Assembly: GCA_015075725.1 (NCBI GenBank)
Contig: JABTTV010000001.1
Location: 2,790,001 to 2,854,000, forward strand
Origin: Anaerolineales bacterium
GTDB lineage: Bacteria > Chloroflexota > Anaerolineae > Anaerolineales > Villigracilaceae
Direction: 5' to 3'
Length of the DNA: 64,000 bases
The notes beneath the pieces were generated by a model. That model saw only the letters and a list, made by a program, of their open reading frames with translations. It did no database searches and was not told the origin of the DNA. Both the position numbers and the translations under genes were made by a program. Positions 8,302-16,182 of this stretch are shown piece by piece; the stretch's first letter is position 1; each line of letters begins with the position of its first letter.

Positions 8302-9549
8302 ATGAAATTGAAGAATTTGATACGTGCAGCGATTTTGCTTGCAATGCTCGTCAGTATTCATGGCGCTGGCTCACAGGCGTTTGCTCAAGGGAACAGCACA
8401 AATTACCTTGGCGCGCAGATCATCATCCGCAGCACAACCTTTTGGGATGCGGTTTTCAACGGAACTGTGAATGCGAACCGTTTTGAACGCTGGTCGCTCC
8501 AGTTGGTGAACCCGGAGAACTTTACTATTTCGGTCATTACCACCTCTGGCACACTCACGCCCGATATCTACCTGCTGGATGCAAATGAAAATCAGATCGC
8601 CTTGGCGAACGGCGCCCTTTCGAGCGCGGCACTAACCAGTAACCAACCTGCTGGCGATTATTTTATTCAGATCCAGCCTCAATCCGGTGAGGGAACATAC
8701 CTCATGGAGATCAGCCGTGCGGGGCAGGTGGTTGAACCGACTGCCTCTGTGGTGTTGAACCCCGCTGTAACTCAGATCGGTGGAAACGCCACTGGAACAG
8801 TCATGCTCAGCAATGTTCCCGCCAGCGGTTATTCCAGTGCGGAAGTCACCTGCACCTATGACCCGGCTTTGATCCAGGTCAGCAATATCACCGACTCTGG
8901 ACTCTTCGGCTCCGACCCCGCCGTAGCGATCTTTGGACCTGCGAGCGGTTCCTTCGTCTTCGCCGTGGCTGGCAGTAATGGACAACGTGCCGCTTCTGAT
9001 GGTGCTCTCTTTACCTTCACCATCACCGCGTTGGCAGCCGGGCAGGCTGATATCAATTGTGTGGTGCGTGTCTCTGCCGGTGGCGTATTGACAACCATTG
9101 CATCTTCACCGGTCACCTTGGTCATCGAAGAACCGACTGCAACCCTTAATGGAACGGTTCTTGCCGCCAAGCCAGTCACCGTTACCCTCTACAGACCAGA
9201 TACCACTGTTGAAGCTACAGCCACTGCGGATACGAACGGTAATTTCACAATGACGGCACTTGCTGGCTCTTACACTGTTGTGGCATCGGCACCCGGCTTT
9301 CTCAGAGCCCAGGGCAGCCTGGTCCTCACTGCTGGCGCTACCAAGACCATGCAGACTATCACCCTGCTTGCCGGTGATATCGACGGTAATGATGTGATCG
9401 ACCAGTTCGATGCCCTCACCATCGGCTTGAACTACAATCTCGCAGCCCCTGCAGCCGCCGACCTTAATAACGACGGAACGATAAACGTCCTCGATCTCGA
9501 ACTTCTCGCCGTCAACTATCGCGAGACTGGTCCTCTTGCCTGGCAGTAA
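8302..9549 (+). CDS. Secreted protein with PPC-like, cohesin-like, carboxypeptidase-regulatory-like and dockerin domains
   Basis: A 415-residue exported protein. Signal peptide about residues 1-29 (MKLKNLIRAAILL to QAFAQ). A PPC-like beta domain (about 30-140) is followed by a cohesin-like domain (about 146-274; YDPALIQVSNI, GSFVFAVAGSNGQRA), a carboxypeptidase-regulatory-like domain (275-355) and a type I dockerin (358-415). The dockerin has two calcium loops, DIDGNDVIDQFDALTI and DLNNDGTINVLDLELL. ATG 8302 is chosen for AGGAG at 8291-8295 and the signal peptide; an upstream in-frame start at 8173 would bury it. The gene at 9836 is a paralogue with the same C-terminal three domains. No catalytic domain is present, so a scaffold or adhesion role is inferred. 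Confidence 0.82.
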   Translation: MKLKNLIRAAILLAMLVSIHGAGSQAFAQGNSTNYLGAQIIIRSTTFWDAVFNGTVNANRFERWSLQLVNPENFTISVITTSGTLTPDIYLLDANENQIALANGALSSAALTSNQPAGDYFIQIQPQSGEGTYLMEISRAGQVVEPTASVVLNPAVTQIGGNATGTVMLSNVPASGYSSAEVTCTYDPALIQVSNITDSGLFGSDPAVAIFGPASGSFVFAVAGSNGQRAASDGALFTFTITALAAGQADINCVVRVSAGGVLTTIASSPVTLVIEEPTATLNGTVLAAKPVTVTLYRPDTTVEATATADTNGNFTMTALAGSYTVVASAPGFLRAQGSLVLTAGATKTMQTITLLAGDIDGNDVIDQFDALTIGLNYNLAAPAAADLNNDGTINVLDLELLAVNYRETGPLAWQ

Positions 9550-9566
9550 ACACCCGATAATGAAAA

Positions 9567-9599
9567 GATGCGCCGAATTTATTCGGCGCATCCCCCCCC
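9567..9599. terminator. Perfect hairpin with a C8 tract, possible terminator
   Basis: GATGCGCCGAAT (9567-9578) and ATTCGGCGCATC (9581-9592) pair perfectly. On the plus strand the stem is followed by eight C residues instead of T; on the minus strand it runs into TTTTC. It may stop transcription of the dockerin gene. Apart from this hairpin nothing is recognisable in 9550-9835. Confidence 0.5.
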
Positions 9600-9835
9600 A
9601 TCGAGCACTCAAGGTAAAGGATTGCGCTGACCATCATTGCACTCATCTGTCTCGATGCTGTCATTCAGGCAAAAGCGCAATCTGCGGAATCGATTTTGGT
9701 CACCGACAATGCTAAGGGTTTCAAGACCATTGAAACAGAGATTGTCGCGGTCAATGGTTCTTCTGCTCTTGTGAGACGAGGGCACGCGCGGCTGATTAGG
9801 CTCGAAATCCTTGTCTCCGTTGATAGGACATTGCC

Positions 9836-12034
9836 ATGAAAAATAAATTATCCGCCAGGCTATCCCTGCTGATCTCGATACTGCTTGTTGCCATTCCTGC
9901 AAGCGTGTTAGCAAGCACAGCACCGCCCGTGGATATGTTCCAATTGCCCTGGGAGCAGGGGAAAGCCTGGTATCCATACGATGGGCTTGATAACGGAATC
10001 CGGCGTTCCACCGGAAGTCCGCATTATTATGGAAACGGCGGCGCATTGGACTTTGCCCCGCGGGCAAAAATGACGATCGGCGAAGACACCTCGAACGACT
10101 GGGTAACTGCAGCCGCAGCCGGAACCGTCTATCAGGTGGGGTCCTGTTTTATCAAGATCGATCATGGCAATGGCTGGAGGACCGAATACTGGCATTTGGA
10201 TAAGATCCAGGTAACAACAGGCAGCAAGGTCAGTCGCAACCAGCGGTTGGCAACCATCCATAACAATAAAGATAAGCAAGTGTGTACCGGGAATGAATTC
10301 CCGGGTCCGCATTTGCATTTTGTATTCCGCCCCAAAGTTCTTGATACCCGTTTTGCGGGATGGACCGTCAACTTCAACATTTTTACAAATATCACCACCT
10401 TCAACAAAAGCGGACAAACCGTTGGCAGGCTCCAGCCATTGATGAATATTCCCGACCTGCAGGTCGCCACTCGAGGCATTCTCGATTGGAACATCACCTA
10501 CGAGGGCAGCGTTGATGCCTTTCGCCAGGAACGTTGGTCGCTCCTGTTGATCGACATGGCGAAGTTCGATATCAAAGTGAATCCAACCGGCATAGGCCTG
10601 GTGCCCGTCATTGTCTTGTTGGATGCAGGTGGAAATGAAATTACACGTGCCAGCGGAACATTGAGCACGACCCAACCCGCTGGCTTTTATTACGTCGATA
10701 TCCGCCCAGAGGCGGGGACGGGGTATTACAACATCCACGCCACAAAGATCGAATCCGGCGGCGCCACGGTTACACCTTCACCGACAGCGACTCAAACAAG
10801 TACGATCACTCTGACTCCAACGGCAACAACAAGCCCTGGAACTCTTTCTGCAACGCCTACTGTGACCCTCACCTCAACCGCCACAGACATTTTCACTGGA
10901 ACGCCCGATCTTACCCAAACATCCAATGCGATCACGCAGACCGCGATCGCTGGCACACTGACCGCAACAGCGGACGCAGCTACTCAAACCGCGGTCGCCG
11001 CTACACTGACTGCAAATCCTGCCATTCAAACCGCCATCGCCTCTACACAAACAGCACTTGTCGCGACATTGACCGCTGAACCTGCCATCCAAACTGCCAT
11101 TGCTGCCACCCAGACCTCCAGTGCGTTGACGATGACAGCATCGGCCATCACACCCTCGCCAACGATCACCCAGACCAGTGTGCCGACTCCCACAGGTCCC
11201 TATGTGTTAGTGGATGTGATTCAATCCACCCTGACAACCAATCAAACCAGTCTGGTGAATGTAAGTTTGAACCATGTGCCAACAGAAGGCTACGCCAGTG
11301 CAGAATTTGTCTGTACGTACAACCCTGCCATCGTAGAAGTCAGCAATATCCTGGCAGCGAACCTCTTCGATTCAGACCCGGTCACCGCCTTGAGCGGACC
11401 ACAAAACGGACAGTTCATCCTTGCCATTGCAGGAGGGAATGGCAGGAAAGCGACCTCCAGTGGAATCGCCTTCACCTTCTCGATACGCGGTTTGCAGGTT
11501 GGGCAAACGACCGTTCAATGTACCGCGCGCGTTTCCACGGGGCAGGGTGGGTTGCAGCCGATCGCATACATCCCCGATATTGTGACCGTGGTCGGTCCTG
11601 CCATGTCGCCCACGCCGGTGGGTTCCGCCATCACTGGCAGGGTGATCGCCAGCAAACCCGTTACCATTCGTTTGTATGATGCCAGCAATACATTGGTCAT
11701 CTCACAGGCTGCGAATTCCGATGGATCGTTCGCGTTACAAGTCCCAGGCGGCACTTACACCATCATCGCTTCGGCGGACGGCTTCCTCAAGGCTCAGAAC
11801 GCCATGACCCTCATAAACGGGCAGACGATCATCAAGCCAACCATCACTTTGCCGGCGGGGGATATAGATGGTAACGAGATCATCGACGAATTCGATGCGC
11901 TCACCATTGGGATAAACTACGGCGCTTCCATCCCCGCTGCAGCGGATCTCAACAACGACGGCGTGATCAACGTCCTCGACCTTGAGCTGCTGGCGGCGAA
12001 CTATCGATTGGCGGGCGCGCTATCGTGGCAATAA
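9836..12034 (+). CDS. Secreted M23 peptidase with Thr/Ala linker, cohesin-like and dockerin domains
   Basis: A 732-residue exported protein. Signal peptide about 1-26. The M23 domain (about 55-170) keeps HYYGNGGALDF and GPHLHFVF, the His/Asp and HxH zinc ligands, so endopeptidase activity is plausible. A PPC-like domain (about 205-302) is followed by a 140-residue Thr/Ala/Pro linker (308-449) built from TQTAIA/TLTA units. A cohesin-like domain (450-585), a carboxypeptidase-regulatory-like domain (596-673) and a type I dockerin (674-732; loops DIDGNEIIDEF and DLNNDGVINVLDLELL) complete it. The last three domains closely match the upstream gene, suggesting tandem duplication with replacement of the N-terminal module. 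AGGA lies 8 nt before the ATG. Probably acts on peptidoglycan at the cell surface. Confidence 0.85.
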   Translation: MKNKLSARLSLLISILLVAIPASVLASTAPPVDMFQLPWEQGKAWYPYDGLDNGIRRSTGSPHYYGNGGALDFAPRAKMTIGEDTSNDWVTAAAAGTVYQVGSCFIKIDHGNGWRTEYWHLDKIQVTTGSKVSRNQRLATIHNNKDKQVCTGNEFPGPHLHFVFRPKVLDTRFAGWTVNFNIFTNITTFNKSGQTVGRLQPLMNIPDLQVATRGILDWNITYEGSVDAFRQERWSLLLIDMAKFDIKVNPTGIGLVPVIVLLDAGGNEITRASGTLSTTQPAGFYYVDIRPEAGTGYYNIHATKIESGGATVTPSPTATQTSTITLTPTATTSPGTLSATPTVTLTSTATDIFTGTPDLTQTSNAITQTAIAGTLTATADAATQTAVAATLTANPAIQTAIASTQTALVATLTAEPAIQTAIAATQTSSALTMTASAITPSPTITQTSVPTPTGPYVLVDVIQSTLTTNQTSLVNVSLNHVPTEGYASAEFVCTYNPAIVEVSNILAANLFDSDPVTALSGPQNGQFILAIAGGNGRKATSSGIAFTFSIRGLQVGQTTVQCTARVSTGQGGLQPIAYIPDIVTVVGPAMSPTPVGSAITGRVIASKPVTIRLYDASNTLVISQAANSDGSFALQVPGGTYTIIASADGFLKAQNAMTLINGQTIIKPTITLPAGDIDGNEIIDEFDALTIGINYGASIPAAADLNNDGVINVLDLELLAANYRLAGALSWQ

Positions 12035-12039
12035 AGACT

Positions 12040-12072
12040 GTAGTGGCGGGGTTACCCCGCCACTACGTTTTT
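12040..12072 (+). terminator. Intrinsic terminator after the M23/dockerin gene
   Basis: GTAGTGGCGGGG (12040-12051), loop TTA, CCCCGCCACTAC (12055-12066), then GTTTTT. It lies between convergent genes and overlaps the stop codon of the nuclease gene. Confidence 0.9.
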
Positions 12073-12892
12073 AAAATTCGATCTCCCCGATCTGCTCAAA
12101 GTTAATATCGAAGAATTCCTCGGCTTCGGTTTCCAACTCGGCATCGAACGCATCTCCCGCGCGGACTCCGCGATTGCAATACGATCTATAAGGGCAGTAA
12201 AGGCACCGGTTGGTATCCTCAGTTTTAGGGTAGGAGGAGGCGGATTTTATTTCTTCTGCGAAACGTGAAATGGCATCCCAATCCCGCTTGAATTGATCCG
12301 GCTGATAGGGGAATCGGGCCGGGTCGTTTGGAAAATCGGAGAACCAGTAGATCATCTCGATCTGTTCGGGCGCGATGGGCTTGCCGCCGTTGAGGAATGC
12401 GCCCGCCTGGACCAACAAGGCGCGATACACATGGGTTTGCAAGCGGATGGCAAGAAATTCGTTCCTGGGGCGTTTGCGATAGGTCTTCCAATCATAGATG
12501 TAAAACTTTTTTCCATCCGTGGCGATGAGATCATATTTGGCAACAAGACGGAATGCGCCGAGCGGCGCGGATAAAGTGACTTCAGTTCTGAGACTCGGCA
12601 GGTCTCTAAGATCTACCAGGTCTTTTGAATTCACGAAATTCCCCCACCATCTTTGCAGATTATCTGTATTGGCTATTTTAGCGATCAGGCTCTCAGGAAT
12701 GCCGATGAAAAATTGTTGTACGAGCCGGTGAAAAAATTCGCCTTCGCGCTGATGCATTTCATTTTCGAGCGCAGGCTCCGTTTCAATGGCTGGATATGCC
12801 AGGCGCTGAAGATAGCGCAGCTCAAAACGGCGCGGGCAGTCGTTGTAGTCCTGCAATGACGATTGGCTGAGTGTGGTCAGATCGATGTGCAT
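12071..12892 (-). CDS. PD-(D/E)XK nuclease with four-cysteine Fe-S signature (AddB/Cas4-like)
   Basis: A 273-residue nuclease of the PDDEXK_1 superfamily. The first Cys is in DYNDCPRRFELRY (Cys19). The active-site core is YDLIATDGKKFYIYDWKT with Asp121, Asp134 and Lys136, preceded by GEFFHRL supplying the conserved His. The C-terminus carries CLYCPYRSYC (Cys230, 233, 239). One N-terminal plus three C-terminal cysteines is the arrangement that binds a 4Fe-4S cluster in AddB and Cas4. No helicase partner and no CRISPR array lie nearby, so this is a stand-alone DNA-processing nuclease of unknown pathway. Confidence 0.85.
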   Translation of the reverse strand: MHIDLTTLSQSSLQDYNDCPRRFELRYLQRLAYPAIETEPALENEMHQREGEFFHRLVQQFFIGIPESLIAKIANTDNLQRWWGNFVNSKDLVDLRDLPSLRTEVTLSAPLGAFRLVAKYDLIATDGKKFYIYDWKTYRKRPRNEFLAIRLQTHVYRALLVQAGAFLNGGKPIAPEQIEMIYWFSDFPNDPARFPYQPDQFKRDWDAISRFAEEIKSASSYPKTEDTNRCLYCPYRSYCNRGVRAGDAFDAELETEAEEFFDINFEQIGEIEF

Positions 12893-12900
12893 GCTTTATT

Positions 12901-12931
12901 TTGCCACAGAATTTTGCGCCTATGCTATACT
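12901..12931 (+). promoter_or_regulatory. Putative promoter of the NYN gene
   Basis: TTGCCA (12901-12906) and an extended -10 TGC-TATACT (12923-12931) with a 19-bp spacer, upstream of ATG 12998. Confidence 0.4.
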
Positions 12932-12997
12932 TTTGCCAACCTGCGGGGATGGATAGGGAGCAATGCCCTACCATCTTCATGAAAAATTCGGAGTTAT

Positions 12998-14107
12998 ATG
13001 GGACAGGAAACACAAGTAGCCGTTTTTATCGACTACGACAATATTGAAATAAGTGTGGAAGAAGCCTTCGGCAGGGGCGCCGATGTGGATTGGAGCCGCA
13101 TTTTCAACTACGCATCGCAGATCGGGCGTGTGGTCTTGCGCCGCGCCTACGCCGATTGGGCGGAAGCCGCCACCAGGCAACGCCAGTTGCTCAACATGGG
13201 CGTGGAGTTAATCCATGTAAACAGCAAGCGCGGAAAGAATGCCGCCGATATCCGCATCGTCATCGACGCGCTGGAATTGTTCTACACCAAGCGTGACGCT
13301 TTTACGCATGTTTTGCTTGTTTCAGGCGACGGCGATTTTACTGAACTGGTCCATCGTTTGCGGGCGCAAGGCAAGACGGTGATCGGATTGGGAGTGAGCG
13401 GCACGACGGCGGATTATCTCGTCAGCGCTTGTGACAAGTTTGTATATTACGACAAATGGCAGGGCGTGGGTAGGTTCAGGAAAGAACCGCAGTCGAATGG
13501 CGGGCAAAAACAACAACCTGCCAAACAGATTACCCCGCCTGCACAAAAACAGGAAAAACCTCAGCCGCATCCGCAAGGGAGGGCGCAATCGCAGGAGAAG
13601 CCCGCGCCTAAGCCTGCTGCGCCGATCTCGCCGGAGAAACGGCTGGAGCGATATCTCAACATCCTTGCCGCGCATAAGATTCGCATGACGCCCAGTACGA
13701 ATCGTCCGTTGGTCATTTACAAGATCTACGATATTGTCAAGGAAAACCCGGGCATCACCTTCAATCAACTGAAGGAAAAAGCGCAGGCGGTATTTTCCAA
13801 TACAAAGGTCGAGCCACAGGTAGCGCTCGATACGGCGCATCAACTTTTCCATACGTTTTGCTTCGAGTTCGACCAAAGCAACGACCGCATCATGGATCGA
13901 AGGATGCTGATTTCAGAAGACACGAAATCGCCCGCCGACCTGCTCAATAAATGTGACCAGAAACTCCTGCAAATGATCGCAGGCGACCTGGGCGCGTCTG
14001 AAGCGCTCGATAAGGAAATTGCCGCCAAAATTCTCTACGGCAGCGTGCGCAACCCCAAGGTGCTCGATCATATTCAGGATTTGCTCGATAAAGAAACTCA
14101 GGTATAA
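12998..14107 (+). CDS. NYN domain (LabA/DUF88) ribonuclease-like protein with C-terminal winged-helix-like region
   Basis: A 369-residue protein. The N-terminal NYN/PIN-like domain (about 1-150) keeps its acidic residues: VFIDYDNIE (Asp12, Asp14), KNAADIRIVIDALEL and LVSGDGDFTELV. It is therefore a plausible metal-dependent RNase. A Gln/Pro/Lys-rich linker (about 165-210) leads to a C-terminal helical region (about 215-369) that looks like a tandem winged-helix or OST-HTH module, probably RNA-binding. CGGAG is 5 nt before the ATG. RNA target unknown. Confidence 0.8.
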   Translation: MGQETQVAVFIDYDNIEISVEEAFGRGADVDWSRIFNYASQIGRVVLRRAYADWAEAATRQRQLLNMGVELIHVNSKRGKNAADIRIVIDALELFYTKRDAFTHVLLVSGDGDFTELVHRLRAQGKTVIGLGVSGTTADYLVSACDKFVYYDKWQGVGRFRKEPQSNGGQKQQPAKQITPPAQKQEKPQPHPQGRAQSQEKPAPKPAAPISPEKRLERYLNILAAHKIRMTPSTNRPLVIYKIYDIVKENPGITFNQLKEKAQAVFSNTKVEPQVALDTAHQLFHTFCFEFDQSNDRIMDRRMLISEDTKSPADLLNKCDQKLLQMIAGDLGASEALDKEIAAKILYGSVRNPKVLDHIQDLLDKETQV

Positions 14108-14108
14108 T
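14081..14108 (+). promoter_or_regulatory. Promoter inside the 3' end of the NYN gene, driving the ABC-F leader
   Basis: TTGCTC (14081-14086), 16-bp spacer, TATAAT (14103-14108). The -10 box ends 7 nt before an ATG at 14116, so transcription would begin at or next to that codon. Confidence 0.6.
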
Positions 14109-14115
14109 CGCGGGC

Positions 14116-14211
14116 ATGCTTTACATCTTCAGCGTAGGCAAACCCCTCATCGCAATGGCGATCAACGGCTTCAACAGCGCCGGTCCTTGTCGTATTGCGC
14201 CTGTTTGCTGA
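14116..14211 (+). CDS. Putative 31-residue leader peptide upstream of the ABC-F gene
   Basis: Short frame starting MLYIFSVGKPLIAM and ending CRIAPVC, placed exactly where a transcript from the 14103 TATAAT box would begin, so translation would be leaderless. It is followed 19 bp later by an intrinsic terminator and then, at 14332, by an ABC-F ATPase. Antibiotic-responsive ABC-F genes are often controlled by leader-peptide attenuation, and the hydrophobic start resembles known macrolide-sensing leaders in character (MsrDL is MYLIFM; ErmCL begins MGIFSIF). That it is translated and regulatory is inference. Confidence 0.4.
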   Translation: MLYIFSVGKPLIAMAINGFNSAGPCRIAPVC

Positions 14212-14230
14212 AAGGTTACGTCGCTTTCAC

Positions 14231-14256
14231 ACGCCGCAGGCTACTGCGGCGTTTTT
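14231..14256 (+). terminator. Intrinsic terminator or attenuator before the ABC-F gene
   Basis: ACGCCGCAG (14231-14239), loop GCTA, CTGCGGCGT (14244-14252), then T residues. It ends a transcript of only about 140 nt from the 14103 promoter, and also lies downstream of the NYN gene. Confidence 0.88.
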
Positions 14257-14265
14257 GTTTAACCT

Positions 14266-14311
14266 GTAGATCACATTTGCAATGTGACGTCACGCTTCAA
14301 GCGTGACCTAC
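14266..14311. repeat. Double palindromic repeat upstream of the ABC-F gene
   Basis: TCACATT-TGC-AATGTGA (14271-14287) followed by GTCACGCTT-CA-AAGCGTGAC-type hairpin (14289-14307), enclosed by GTAG and CTAC. The second hairpin has the same core sequence as the palindrome at 28270-28296, so the two belong to one repeat family. Confidence 0.7.
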
Positions 14312-14331
14312 GATAAATTACGGAACCAGCC

Positions 14332-16011
14332 ATGATCCAAATTCAACTCTCCAACATCACCCTCGTTCTCGGCGCCAAACGCATCTTCGAAAATCTCAAC
14401 TGGGAAATACAGCGTGGTCAACGCATCGGCCTGATCGGTGCGAACGGCGCGGGGAAATCTTCGTTGTTCAAACTGATCGAAGGGGAACATGCCCCCGAAA
14501 TGGGTGGAAGCATAACCCGCGCCCGCCCTTCGACAGGCTCAGGACAACGCCTCATCACAACGGGATACCTGCCTCAACATCCCGAGCTTGACCCCACGCT
14601 GACAGCGCTCGACGCTGCGATGGCGGGCAATCCGCGCGTTGGGGAGGTTCATGCAGAGTTAGAAGAAGTCGAAGCCAGCTTGGGCGATCCCGGGGTTTAT
14701 GGCGATGAAAAGAAATTACAACGCGCGCTGGAAAAGCAACATCAACTCGTCGAAGAATATCACGCCCTCGGTGGTGACTCCTACCCGGAGCTGGTTAAGG
14801 GAATCCTGCTCGGGCTGGGACTCGCTCAAAGCGAATTGGACAAGCCTCTCTCCGTGTTGAGCGGCGGGCAGAAGAAACTTGTCGGGTTGGCGCGGCTGCT
14901 TCTGCTGAATCCTGAAATCTTGTTGTTGGATGAGCCCGACAATCATCTTGATTTGCCTGGAAAAATGTATCTCGAAAAACTCATCCGCGATTACGATGGC
15001 ACGGTGGTCATCATCTCGCATGACCGTTACTTGCTCGATGCCGCCGTGACGCACATCGCCGAACTCGAAGATGGCAGGATGACCGTTTTTGAGGGCGATT
15101 ACTCCAGCTACATCGCGGACAAAGACATGCGGCTGGCGCGGCAGGAAGAGTTATATCGTGCCCAACAGCACGAAATCCGCCGCATGGAAATTGCGATCAA
15201 ACGCTTTGCCATTTGGGGCAAGGTATATGACAACGAGAAGTTTGCCGCCAAAGCCAAAACCATACAAAAGCGGTTGGACAAGATGGAAAAGTTTGAGAAG
15301 CCAGTCACCGACCGCAAACGCATGGAATTGCAGTTGAACGGCTGGCGCGGCTCGAACAAAGTTTTGGAATTGGCGAATATTTCCAAGTCTTTTGGCGAGA
15401 GACGTGTGTTTTCAAATGTCAACGAAACCATCTGGCATGGCGAGCGGGTGGGGATGATCGGCGCGAATGGGGCGGGGAAATCTGTGTTGCTGCGGATGAT
15501 TCTTGGCAAGGAGATGCCAGATACCGGCGAGATAATAATCGGTCCCAGTGTTTCGATTGGGCATTATGCTCAGGAGCATGAGACGCTCGATTTCAACCAA
15601 ACGGTTCTGGATGCCGTCCGTTACGCGGGTGAGATGAGCGAGTCACGTGCCACAGCATTCTTGCTGCGGTATTTGTTCACGTACAAGCAGGTCTCGCAAA
15701 AAATTGGCGAACTCTCTGGCGGAGAGCGAAGTCGCTTGCAATTGGCGTTGGTCGTGCTCTCAGGTGCGAATTTTCTTTTGCTCGATGAACCCACTAACAA
15801 CCTCGACATTGCCTCGGCGGAAGTCTTGGAACAAGCCCTCGAAGATTTCGAAGGGACGGTATTGGTCATTTCGCATGACCGTTACTTCCTCGACAGAACT
15901 GTGCAGCGATTGCTCGTTATCGAAGATGGTCAACTCGCCGGGCATGTTGGCGGATACAGCGATTACTTGGCGGCTCGAAATCCGAAGTCCGAAGGTAGAG
16001 CGACAAGGTGA
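14332..16011 (+). CDS. ABC-F family ATPase
   Basis: Cytosolic, ribosome-associated ABC-F protein of 559 residues with two ATPase modules and no membrane domain. Module 1: Walker A GANGAGKSS, signature LSGGQKK, Walker B LLLDEPDNHLDLP. Module 2: GANGAGKSV, LSGGERS and LLLDEPTNNLDIA. The interdomain linker (about 255-335) is rich in Lys/Arg and helical, as in translation-factor or antibiotic-resistance ABC-Fs. A short stretch RARPSTGSGQR at about residues 63-73 is encoded by an inserted repeat (14526-14550). No clear SD. Whether it is a housekeeping Etta/Uup-type factor or an antibiotic-protection factor cannot be decided; the leader arrangement hints at the latter. Confidence 0.9.
   Translation: MIQIQLSNITLVLGAKRIFENLNWEIQRGQRIGLIGANGAGKSSLFKLIEGEHAPEMGGSITRARPSTGSGQRLITTGYLPQHPELDPTLTALDAAMAGNPRVGEVHAELEEVEASLGDPGVYGDEKKLQRALEKQHQLVEEYHALGGDSYPELVKGILLGLGLAQSELDKPLSVLSGGQKKLVGLARLLLLNPEILLLDEPDNHLDLPGKMYLEKLIRDYDGTVVIISHDRYLLDAAVTHIAELEDGRMTVFEGDYSSYIADKDMRLARQEELYRAQQHEIRRMEIAIKRFAIWGKVYDNEKFAAKAKTIQKRLDKMEKFEKPVTDRKRMELQLNGWRGSNKVLELANISKSFGERRVFSNVNETIWHGERVGMIGANGAGKSVLLRMILGKEMPDTGEIIIGPSVSIGHYAQEHETLDFNQTVLDAVRYAGEMSESRATAFLLRYLFTYKQVSQKIGELSGGERSRLQLALVVLSGANFLLLDEPTNNLDIASAEVLEQALEDFEGTVLVISHDRYFLDRTVQRLLVIEDGQLAGHVGGYSDYLAARNPKSEGRATR
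14526..14550. repeat. Short interspersed repeat inserted in frame in the ABC-F gene
   Basis: A 25-bp element whose core is CCCTTCGACAGGCTCAGGAC lies inside the first ATPase module. From general knowledge this core recurs as intergenic repeats in many bacterial genomes. It keeps the frame and adds about eight residues between beta-strands. Confidence 0.6.
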
Positions 16012-16182
16012 TAAACGGAAATTGACACAATCGGAAGCATCGAGCGAAAGGCGGAGGGTTGACCGAACCGATCAGTCAATTTGTCGATGGATTTTGAGAT
16101 AAGGTTTATAGAATAACCAATGGAAACAAAATGGGAAACACGACATGAGCCACATTTCCATCTTGCGGTCTGCCTTGCCGGA

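Noticed and set aside
9609..10067. Minus-strand frame of 152 codons across the intergenic region and the start of the M23/dockerin gene
   Set aside because: No recognisable domain and no SD. It is mostly antisense to a well-supported gene.
12071..12892. Cas4 and hence a CRISPR system
   Set aside because: The Fe-S PD-(D/E)XK fold is shared with AddB and stand-alone nucleases. No array or other cas gene is present in the window.
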